Of a DNA stretch of 64,000 nt, positions 1 through 6,688 are shown piece by piece. The DNA is taken from NCBI RefSeq assembly GCF_900108855.1, contig NZ_FNXY01000001.1:434001-498000 (forward strand), read 5' to 3'. Below the pieces are notes generated by a model. It saw nothing but the letters and a program-made list of their open reading frames with translations, was not told the origin of the DNA and did not search any database. The position numbers were made by a program, and so were the translations under genes. Source of the stretch: Dyadobacter koreensis (lineage in GTDB: Bacteria > Bacteroidota > Bacteroidia > Cytophagales > Spirosomataceae). Numbering within the stretch: position 1 is the stretch's first letter; every line of letters starts with the position of its first letter.

Positions 1-774
1 CGCCGTTAGCCTAAATTCAGATACCGCACCGATCAGCTCACTGGCCTGGTCGGCGGCTTTCAGCCAGTCCTTGCGGTATAAATAAATTCTTGCCATAAGC
101 GCAGCGGCAGCACGGGCGTTGGGCCGGATGCGCTGACCCTGATCTATGCTATAATCCGAAGCCAGAGCAGTCTTGGCAACGGTCAGATCAGACAAAATCT
201 GAGCATATACAGAATCTGAAGGTGCCCGGGCCACCGATTGATTCTGCTTGTAGTCCGTTGATCGTACCAGGGGAACATCCCCATAGAGATTCACCAGGTA
301 AAAATGGCAAAACGCCCTTAGAAAAAGCGCTTCGCCGGCAAGCCGCCCGCGTACAGGCTGCGAAACGTTTTGTGATTTCTGCAGACCTTCCAATACCGAA
401 TTAGCATAGTAAATCGTTTTGTAAGCCTGTTGCCAGAGCCTTGCGTTATCAGTATTAAAGCGGTCAAGTGCATTGTTATAAAAAGTAACTCCGCTGGTAG
501 CTGTAGCCTGGCTTTCAAGCTCGTCTGCCGAAAGACCGCTCAGAACGGTGACGCTGCCTGCACCGCCACTGGCAAAATACGAAGCACTGGACATCATCTG
601 AATGTACACCCCTGCCATCGCGGCCGATGCGGTGGCATCGTCCTGGTAGACACTGCTGCTGGAAAGCTGCGAAACCGGCACAGGCACTTCGACCCAGTCC
701 CGGCATCCGCCCAGCAGTAACGCAATTGCCGCAGGCACGTACATGCACTTTCTTAGTAGTTTCATTGTTTTCAT
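1..774 (-). CDS. SusD/RagB-like nutrient-binding lipoprotein, partial (C-terminus beyond window)
   Basis: Reading the minus strand from the ATG at 774 gives 258 codons that stay open to the window edge, so only the N-terminal half is present. The start MKTMKLLRKC leads into a lipoprotein signal ending LLLGGC, with the cysteine as lipidation site. The following sequence has the SusD pattern: SSVYQDDATASAAMAGVY, then AGEALFLRAFCHFYLVNLYGD, the conserved helix before the glycan-binding region, and PNARAAAALMARIYLY, a TPR-like helix. SusD proteins sit on the outer membrane as lids of SusC transporters and capture the substrate. It starts 18 bases after the SusC stop at 792, so the pair is one operon. 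An alternative start lies at 765. The substrate cannot be told from the sequence. Confidence 0.9.
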   Translation of the reverse strand, partial: MKTMKLLRKCMYVPAAIALLLGGCRDWVEVPVPVSQLSSSSVYQDDATASAAMAGVYIQMMSSASYFASGGAGSVTVLSGLSADELESQATATSGVTFYNNALDRFNTDNARLWQQAYKTIYYANSVLEGLQKSQNVSQPVRGRLAGEALFLRAFCHFYLVNLYGDVPLVRSTDYKQNQSVARAPSDSVYAQILSDLTVAKTALASDYSIDQGQRIRPNARAAAALMARIYLYRKDWLKAADQASELIGAVSEFRLTA

Positions 775-791
775 AGTTTGTTTGCTTCCCT

Positions 792-3700
792 TTAAAAAAC
801 CTGATTGATTCCGGCTGATAGTACACGCAGTGGTGGCAGATAACCAACCGAGGCCTGCTCAGGATCCCATCCCTTGTAGCGCGTGAAGGTTAATGCATTT
901 TGCGCTTGTATAAATATTCGCGGCCCGGCCAGTCCCCCTTTTGCACCCGCACGCAGCGGCACGCGCCAAGAGATCGAAACGTTTTTCAGCCGGATGAACG
1001 AGGCATCGCTGTAGCTGTTTTCGCCGTAACTTCTGGCCTCAGTGAACTGTTTATAGACCGGGTTGCTGATTGCGTAATTCTGTGAGAACTTCTGGTTGCT
1101 TGTCAGATCACCCGTTTTTTGCCAGCGGTCAAGCACCTCTGCCGGCTGATTCGAATTATTCAGCCCCCAGGCGCCGGGCATTCCGAACACATCCCGGCGG
1201 TAGTTGGCCCCCGTCTGCCTGACAAACTGAAGAAAAAAATCCAGTTCCACTCCCCGGTAACGGACCGTGTTACCGAGTCCGCCAAAGAAGCGCTGCCCGG
1301 TAAAGACAATAGCGGTCCGGTCTATCGCATTGAAAGTTCCGCTGTTGTCTGCGTCCTTGAAACGGTAGGTCCCGCTGGCCGGGTCGACGCCTACATACTC
1401 ATAGGTTTTGCGGATACTGAGCGGCTCTTTGATCGCATAAGTATTTGCATAAGAAGACCCCGCAAGACCTGGATAATCAATCAGCTTGTTCTTCGGAATG
1501 GTAAGATTTATCGTGCCGCTCCACTGCACAGACGTTTTGCGCAGATACTGCGTGTTAAGTTCGAATTCCCAGCCGCTGTTTCTTACCCTTGCCGGCAAAT
1601 TATATTGTATCTGAGACTGCCCGGTGACCGAAGGCAATGGATAGCCGACCAGCTGCCCCGTGGATACATTATTAAACCAGTCGGCAGTCAGGCGGAAACG
1701 GTCCTGGAACAGTCCGGTTTCCAGAGCAATATCCAGCTTGCGGCTTTTTTCCCAGGAAAAATCCGCATTAACAAGCCTGGTAGGATATAATCCTTTCTGC
1801 CCGTTGTAGCTATATGCGGTCGAGGAGTATGTATCTAAAAATCCGTAGTCTGGAATCTGGTCACTACCGCTGCTTCCATAGGAGACACGGATCTTACCAA
1901 AGCTTAGAAAAGGTACTGCTTCTTTCATAAAATTTTCCTGGTAGAAAAGCCAGCCTAACCCTGCGGCAGCGAAATTGGCGTATTGCCTGTTAGGACCAAA
2001 GCGGCTGGATCCGTCCCTGCGCGCAGTCAGGTTAAGCAGGTATTTATCCTTGAGGTTATAATTTAGCCTGCTGTAAATACCTCGGTAACGGTACTCACTC
2101 TGGTTGTCAGCGGTTACCAGCACCGAGGCCGCCGCGCTACTGGTGCCGAGCATGGCATCGCTGCTGTAGCCGGTTGCATACAAGGTCTGGTTACGAAGCT
2201 TGTTCTGCTGAAAAGTCATACCTGCCAGTACACTGAGCGTTCCTGGCCCCAGGGCCTTTTCGTATTGAAGCTGAGGTTCGGCTATCCAGGTTTTTACAAG
2301 GGCTGTGGCAAAGGAGGCTTCTCCATTTTTTACCCCGTAGGCCGGATTGAAGTAGCTAACCGGCGAGCTGGTCTGCTGGCTGGTATTTAACGTAGTGAAG
2401 CCGCCGCTCACTTTAAAATCCAGCCCGGACAACAGATGGTAGCTTACAGTCATGCTAGTCAGCAAATTGTCATTGACTGCCTTGTAGGTTTGTCTAAGAT
2501 AACTCATCGGGTTCTGCCAGCTTGAAGCCGCCCAGTTTAGCTCTCCGGATGGTAGATAAATCTGCGGGGCGTTCGGCGCGATTGTCAGGGCCTGGCTGGC
2601 CAGATTCTGACGCATAAGATTATTTTTATCGGCCACATAATTAACAGACACATTGACTTTCAGCCGCTGATCCTTTGTAGCGTGCCTCAACTGCAAATGC
2701 CCTGCTCCACGCAGGTAGGCGAAGTTGCCGGGAAAAACCGTTGTTTCACGGTGCAGGCTGCCACTGAGGATAAAGTGGGTCCTTTCATTTCCTGCGCTAA
2801 GCTGCGCCTGGGCATTGGTCGAGCTGGATGTATTACCGACAAGCTCCTTTTGCCAATCTGTATACCGGTTCGGATCCCAGCTTAAAAGGTCAGGCGCATT
2901 GTTGAGCGTCGGTTCAACTCCATCATTTGCGAATGCTTCACGGCGCATCTGAAGATACTGTGGTGTATTTAAAACCTTCATTTTTCTGGAAATTCGGCCT
3001 GCTCCCTGTGAAAAGTTGACTTCTAATTTGGTTTTTCCTTGACGTCCTTTTTTCGTAGTGATCAGCACAACCCCGTTAGCCCCGCGGGATCCATAGATTG
3101 CAGTAGCATCCGCATCCTTAAGAATTTCTATGCTTTCTATGTCAGATGGATTCAAACTGTTAAGCGGACTTATGTTTCCGCTGTAAAGTTCTCCGGCTAA
3201 GCCGGCTGCGATACTTGCACTGAAAGGGATTCCGTCAATCACATACAAAGGATTATTGCCATCTGCTCTCAGGCTGTTCTGCCCTCGAATGGAAATATTT
3301 ATTGGTGCGCCGGCAAGACCGCTTGTCTGCTGGATAGAAACACCGGGCATGCGGCCAGACAAGGCTTCCAGCACATTGGTCACAGGCTGTTTCTGAATGG
3401 TTTCAGCAGCAATTTTACTAATCGCACCCGTATTTAACTGCCGTGTTGATTCCCAGTATCCGGTCGATACTTTGACCTCCTGCAGCAGAGACAGATCCTG
3501 GCTCAAAACAAAGATCAGCGGACTTCGCAGGGGCAATGTTACCGTGGTATCCAACGAACGGTAGCCTATAAATGACACCGTAAGTTCAACCGTTGACTGT
3601 GAAGCTTTTATTACAAATGCTCCCTGGCTATCAGTGGTTGCACCCAATGCGGTATGTTTAAGCTGTATGTTAGCGCCAACAAGTGGCATCTCGTCCATAG

Positions 3701-3836
3701 CGGTCAGGACTTTGCCCTGAATGATAAAAGATGGCTGTGCTCCAGCTTTTAAACTGTTAATAAGCATCAGATAAATGAATACGGTGCAGACTAAATAAAG
3801 CAGTCTTCTTCCCGGAGAGCAATAAAACAATTTCAT
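792..3836 (-). CDS. SusC/RagA-family TonB-dependent outer-membrane transporter
   Basis: This 1014-residue protein has a signal sequence, then a carboxypeptidase-regulatory-like domain (about residues 38-112, with IQGKVLTAMDEMPLVGANI). A TonB-dependent plug follows, with the SusC signature SIEILKDADATAIYGSRGAN near residues 230-255, and then a long beta-barrel ending in an aromatic residue (INQVF). SusC proteins import oligosaccharides or other large nutrients across the outer membrane with TonB energy, with SusD as lid. Unlike the second SusC in this window it has no N-terminal STN domain, so it probably does not signal to an anti-sigma factor; no sigma/anti-sigma pair lies beside it. SusD follows directly downstream. 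The 590-base region upstream has an unusual structured element that could be its leader. Substrate unknown. Confidence 0.95.
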   Translation of the reverse strand: MKLFYCSPGRRLLYLVCTVFIYLMLINSLKAGAQPSFIIQGKVLTAMDEMPLVGANIQLKHTALGATTDSQGAFVIKASQSTVELTVSFIGYRSLDTTVTLPLRSPLIFVLSQDLSLLQEVKVSTGYWESTRQLNTGAISKIAAETIQKQPVTNVLEALSGRMPGVSIQQTSGLAGAPINISIRGQNSLRADGNNPLYVIDGIPFSASIAAGLAGELYSGNISPLNSLNPSDIESIEILKDADATAIYGSRGANGVVLITTKKGRQGKTKLEVNFSQGAGRISRKMKVLNTPQYLQMRREAFANDGVEPTLNNAPDLLSWDPNRYTDWQKELVGNTSSSTNAQAQLSAGNERTHFILSGSLHRETTVFPGNFAYLRGAGHLQLRHATKDQRLKVNVSVNYVADKNNLMRQNLASQALTIAPNAPQIYLPSGELNWAASSWQNPMSYLRQTYKAVNDNLLTSMTVSYHLLSGLDFKVSGGFTTLNTSQQTSSPVSYFNPAYGVKNGEASFATALVKTWIAEPQLQYEKALGPGTLSVLAGMTFQQNKLRNQTLYATGYSSDAMLGTSSAAASVLVTADNQSEYRYRGIYSRLNYNLKDKYLLNLTARRDGSSRFGPNRQYANFAAAGLGWLFYQENFMKEAVPFLSFGKIRVSYGSSGSDQIPDYGFLDTYSSTAYSYNGQKGLYPTRLVNADFSWEKSRKLDIALETGLFQDRFRLTADWFNNVSTGQLVGYPLPSVTGQSQIQYNLPARVRNSGWEFELNTQYLRKTSVQWSGTINLTIPKNKLIDYPGLAGSSYANTYAIKEPLSIRKTYEYVGVDPASGTYRFKDADNSGTFNAIDRTAIVFTGQRFFGGLGNTVRYRGVELDFFLQFVRQTGANYRRDVFGMPGAWGLNNSNQPAEVLDRWQKTGDLTSNQKFSQNYAISNPVYKQFTEARSYGENSYSDASFIRLKNVSISWRVPLRAGAKGGLAGPRIFIQAQNALTFTRYKGWDPEQASVGYLPPLRVLSAGINQVF

Positions 3837-4090
3837 TGCAATTAAATTTAGGAGTGAAATAGAGAAAAGATCTTTACAGATATTCGGCAGTCAAGACAAC
3901 AGGTTTCCTGCGTTTTCCGGATATGACAGAAACCTTGCATCATTAAAAGCTGAAAAAATTCAGAAAGACTTATTCCGGCTTGCGGATAATCAGGCGGTAA
4001 ATAAGACGATTTCTCATTGTAACAAGTGTTAGAGCTTCAAACAAAGCATTGCACGTACAAAATTGTTACTAGATGAGTCTTAAAATAAAT

Positions 4091-4260
4091 TGAGCACCCG
4101 GGAATTGTTTCCATAAAGACGTGGGACTCAACTTATCGATGCTGAGGTCCTCGGAGACCCGACTACGAATAAGATAGAGATAACCCACGCCTAGGTCGTG
4201 AGCTACATCCACTTATTGTCTACTAGTCTTTTGAAATTTCCGAGGTTTCAGCACCGAGAC
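4091..4260. other. Structured non-coding element (candidate structured RNA or insertion-sequence end remnant)
   Basis: Nested inverted repeats are visible. An outer stem CGTGGG (4120-4125) pairs with CCCACG (4184-4189). Inside it CTTATCG (4132-4138) pairs with CGAATAAG (4166-4173, one bulge), and GGTC/GACC closes a small hairpin around 4146-4159. A second, competing pairing joins GCTGAGGTCCTCGGA (4141-4155) to TCCGAGGTTTCAGC (4239-4252). A branched stem with internal loops resembles many structured RNAs, including the bridge RNAs in the non-coding ends of IS110-type insertion sequences. No transposase is nearby, so it could be an IS remnant, a solo ncRNA or a leader of the SusC gene on the minus strand. 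The strand is not decided. The repeats are seen; the function is inference. Confidence 0.4.
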
Positions 4261-4375
4261 TCTAAGCGAACAGCTTCAATTTCTTTTTATCGAAGAATCG
4301 CAAATTAACCAAAACAGGCAAACCTAACAATTACCTATTAAGATTTTAGACAAATATAATAAAAATATATATACA

Positions 4376-4393
4376 ATTACGGTAAACCGTAAT
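4376..4393. promoter_or_regulatory. Perfect palindromic operator candidate upstream of XRE regulator
   Basis: ATTACGGT and ACCGTAAT form a perfect 8-bp inverted repeat around a two-base centre, 33 bases before the ATG of the XRE-type gene at 4427. Symmetric sites of this size in front of HTH repressor genes are usually autoregulatory operators. The surroundings are AT-rich, fitting a promoter that the regulator would block. Function is inferred. Confidence 0.5.
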
Positions 4394-4426
4394 ATTTTTT
4401 CCTTTAAAACCGGGTTCCTTGCTTAA

Positions 4427-4795
4427 ATGGAGGAAAAAGAAAGGAAATATGCTCAATTGAGAGTAGCAATGGTACTAACAAGATTGCTGGAGGAGAATAA
4501 GATTTTGGCGGATACGAATAAAAAGGATCATTATAAAGATTTAACATTAATACATTCCCAGTTACAAATTTCTGTTGAGACTGGACTTAGACCTGCCACC
4601 CTTACAAGTATATTTAATGGAGATTCGAATCCTACGATTACTTCTGTAATCCAAATTTTAACAGCCCTAAAAAAGACGTTTGTAGAGTTTGGAAATCTAT
4701 ATGAAAACATTCCAGAATCTGAAATTCAGAAATTTCAAATGATGGTTGCATCAAAAAAAAGAAGAAACAATAGAAAACGCGAAAGTGACAACTAG
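4427..4795 (+). CDS. Small XRE-type helix-turn-helix regulator
   Basis: This 122-residue protein has a helix-turn-helix of XRE/Cro type at about residues 45-95: LQISVETGLRPATLTSIFNG followed by NPTITSVIQILTALKKTFVEF. The order of a recognition helix, then a helix reading 'NPTITSV..I..AL', is typical of this fold. The N-terminal part is charged, and the C-terminus is a basic tail (KKRRNNRKRE). It is transcribed towards the conjugation operon and sits at its left boundary, where small repressors of mobile elements are often found. A perfect palindrome lies just upstream and could be its own operator. Control of the tra genes is inference. The ATG follows an A-rich leader without a strong Shine-Dalgarno, normal for this phylum. 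Confidence 0.75.
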   Translation: MEEKERKYAQLRVAMVLTRLLEENKILADTNKKDHYKDLTLIHSQLQISVETGLRPATLTSIFNGDSNPTITSVIQILTALKKTFVEFGNLYENIPESEIQKFQMMVASKKRRNNRKRESDN

Positions 4796-5366
4796 TACTA
4801 AAAAGCCAATCTGGCGATTAAACTTTAATATTCAAGTCTTTGAATTAAAATTCCTTTTATAAATTATTCATAAATTATTTCGACTTCGGATATTTTGTTG
4901 CGACTTATCTATGATTGCATTCATTTCGATTATTTAAACGTAGTTACTTGCTAAATGATCTGTCGAACTTCCTTTAAAAACTTAAAACAAAATTCCCTAT
5001 ATACTCATATTAAGGCTGTGTCAGATAAATTATTAAATATTCATATTAAGTTGTCCTACTTTAATTATTGATAAATTTCCATGTTAGCTACGGAATCAGC
5101 ACACTTAATTGTAATATTGATTTCACTCCCAGTTACTATTTTTCAAAAATCTCGTTGACAAAATTCGGAGCTGCTTGATAATGGAAAAAAGTTATTGACT
5201 TGCCCAAAAAGACTTTTCCTATACACAAAAAATTTGGGGTGCAGCAAGGGTGCAATAAAATTGCACTTTATTGCCGTTAGACTGCCGGTTAAGTTTGTAA
5301 CATGCTTATGGGCGCGCGATTCTTATTTCGATAGCCCGTGATTTGTTTAACCAACTTACAGATGCT
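4796..5366. other. Intergenic region before the tra operon, with inverted repeat
   Basis: No convincing gene is present in these 571 bases. The region is AT-rich and probably holds the promoter of the conjugation operon. The clearest structure is GTGCAAT-AAA-ATTGCAC at 5250-5266, a perfect 7-bp inverted repeat that could be an operator or a small hairpin. A 10-base direct repeat TCATATTAAG occurs at 5005 and 5041. Between the two copies the words GGCTGTGTCAGATAA resemble the tips of some insertion sequences, but no partner end is seen. Confidence 0.45.
5250..5266. promoter_or_regulatory. Inverted repeat upstream of tra operon (operator or hairpin)
   Basis: GTGCAAT and ATTGCAC are perfect inverted repeats around AAA, about 100 bases before the first tra gene. 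There is no following T-run, so it is not a classical terminator. A regulator-binding site in the tra leader is the simplest guess. Confidence 0.35.
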
Positions 5367-5873
5367 ATGTTTACTCTTTCCAATCCCTGGGCAGATTATA
5401 TTGCCGTCACTGGTGTGCTTCTGCTTGTCTATTATTTTCTTATCGGAATGAAATTTTACCGCAAGAATATCATCGCGCGGTTTAATTCGGCAGAAAAAGA
5501 AATACCTGGTCTTAGCCCACAGCCTGAGCACTTTCAAGACGAAGGATCAGAACCAAGCCAAACATTCGCTTTGGAGAATCCGTATCCTGAAATGGAAATC
5601 ACAGAAGATCCTCCACTTCCAGACCCCCTGATGATGCAGCAGGTAGAAGAATTGGTCTTTCAGCTCAAGGATGCTCTCAGCCAAGCATTAAGGCAAAATC
5701 AGGAGCGGGCACAAATCCTGACAGTACTCCAAAAAATTGTAGGCGGCTACGGCGCCTTATACGATACTCCCTTCCAGCTTTCAGTCAATACTTGGCTCGG
5801 TGCGGAATGGGAAGAACAAGGCCTTCTGCAGTTGAGTGATAATGAAATCAGGATGATCTGGACACTGCAGTGA
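5367..5873 (+). CDS. Conjugation-operon membrane protein of unknown function
   Basis: First gene of the tra operon, 168 residues from the ATG at 5367. The frame is also open from a TTG at 5343, but the ATG gives a more natural start. One hydrophobic segment lies at about residues 8-27 (YIAVTGVLLLVYYFLIGMKF). The rest is soluble and acidic, with a Pro/Glu-rich linker followed by a helical part (MMQQVEELVFQLKDALSQAL). The topology suggests a single-pass inner-membrane protein with a cytoplasmic tail. I do not recognise a named family. Its position directly before TraE matches the small, poorly conserved TraC/TraD-like genes seen in related conjugative elements. A role in the mating apparatus or its regulation is inferred only from position. 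Confidence 0.65.
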   Translation: MFTLSNPWADYIAVTGVLLLVYYFLIGMKFYRKNIIARFNSAEKEIPGLSPQPEHFQDEGSEPSQTFALENPYPEMEITEDPPLPDPLMMQQVEELVFQLKDALSQALRQNQERAQILTVLQKIVGGYGALYDTPFQLSVNTWLGAEWEEQGLLQLSDNEIRMIWTLQ

Positions 5874-5971
5874 GGTTTGAGGTTTTCCGGGCGCTTCCTT
5901 GCAACCAGGGGAGCGGCTCAGGAAAGCCCATCGGCGGATGAATGTTTCACTTTTAAATGATAAGGAAGAAA

Positions 5972-6289
5972 ATGAGAGAATGGATGTTTAAAAGCAGACA
6001 AAAACTGCTGACTGCGGCCCTGTTGCTTGTGTCAGCGGCTTTTGCAGCCGCGCAGGATGGCGCCGCCGGCATCGAAGAAGCCAATACAAAAGTACGCTCC
6101 TATTTTGAGCCAGGGACCAATCTGATGTATGCGATTGGAGCAGTTTTGGGTCTTGTTGGAGCTGTGAAAGTTTTTCAAAAATGGAACGGCGGAGATAGCG
6201 ACACTGGTAAGGTAGCCGCTGCCTGGTTTGGAAGCTGCATTTTCCTGGTGGTCGTAGCCACCGTTCTTCAGTCATTTTTCGGTGTGTAA
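5972..6289 (+). CDS. traE: TraE-family conjugative transfer protein (DUF4134)
   Basis: A short protein of about 105 residues with a signal peptide (KLLTAALLLVSAAFAAAQ) followed by GIEEANTKVRSYFEPGTNLMYAIGAVLGLVGAVKVFQKW and a second hydrophobic segment (WFGSCIFLVVVATVLQSFF). This is the typical layout of the Bacteroidetes TraE/DUF4134 family, a VirB2/VirB3-like small membrane component and possible pilin. The ATG at 5972 is preferred because AAGGAAG lies at a good distance upstream; an in-frame ATG at 5957 would add five residues. It is followed by TraF, the usual order, with a hairpin in between. Confidence 0.85.
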   Translation: MREWMFKSRQKLLTAALLLVSAAFAAAQDGAAGIEEANTKVRSYFEPGTNLMYAIGAVLGLVGAVKVFQKWNGGDSDTGKVAAAWFGSCIFLVVVATVLQSFFGV

Positions 6290-6300
6290 CGGGTGCGTAT

Positions 6301-6326
6301 AGGCCGGAGCGTATTGTCTCCGGTCT
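6301..6326. other. Intercistronic hairpin between traE and traF
   Basis: AGGCCGGAG and CTCCGGTCT can form a 9-bp stem (one G-U pair) around an 8-base loop. It lies between the TraE stop and the TraF start. There is no T-run, so it is more likely an mRNA processing or stability element than a terminator. Confidence 0.4.
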
Positions 6327-6339
6327 ATCTTAAAACCAA

Positions 6340-6669
6340 ATGGATATGCATAAAAGCTATGAAATCAACAAGGGTATTAATAAAAGTATTCTTTTTAAAG
6401 GCTTACAGGGGCAGTACATTGCCTATCTGGCAGCGGCCGCATTCTCGCTGCTTCTTTTATACGCGGTGTTATATATGTTAAAGGTCAACACGTTTCTAAG
6501 CCTGGCCGTCACCGTTTTTCTTGGCGGTGTATGCACACTTCTGATTTATCATATGAATTCCACCTTTGGAGAGCATGGGCTATCCAAAGCCTTGGCCAAA
6601 CGAAAGATTCCACACGCAGTCCGCTCACGGTCAGCAGTTTGCTTTCGTCGCCCAAAACATCAATCCTAG
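6340..6669 (+). CDS. traF: TraF-family conjugative transfer protein (DUF4133, VirB3-like)
   Basis: 109 residues. The N-terminal motif YEINKGINKSILFKGLQGQY, two hydrophobic segments (about residues 28-48 and 52-70), and the later words FGEHGLSKALAKRKIP are the hallmarks of the DUF4133/TraF family. This is a small inner-membrane protein that works beside the TraG ATPase, like VirB3 beside VirB4. The C-terminal tail after KRKIP is basic and less typical. A second ATG lies two codons in, so the exact start is slightly uncertain. Its stop is 19 bases before the TraG start, consistent with co-transcription. Confidence 0.85.
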   Translation: MDMHKSYEINKGINKSILFKGLQGQYIAYLAAAAFSLLLLYAVLYMLKVNTFLSLAVTVFLGGVCTLLIYHMNSTFGEHGLSKALAKRKIPHAVRSRSAVCFRRPKHQS

Positions 6670-6688
6670 ATTTTAAAGTCTTAATCAC

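Larger units (their letters stand above)
3837..4426. other. Intergenic region between divergent SusC and XRE genes
   Basis: There is no credible ORF on either strand in this 590-base stretch. It holds a structured element at about 4091-4260 and a palindromic operator at 4376-4393, both listed separately. The part from 4330 to 4375 is very AT-rich and is a likely promoter area for the XRE gene. I see no clear Bacteroidetes TAnnTTTG box for the SusC gene on the minus strand. Confidence 0.6.

Noticed and set aside
5005..5050. Direct repeat TCATATTAAG and the words GGCTGTGTCAGATAA as an insertion-sequence end
   Set aside because: No inverted partner end, transposase or target duplication is seen; AT-rich repeats of this length occur by chance.
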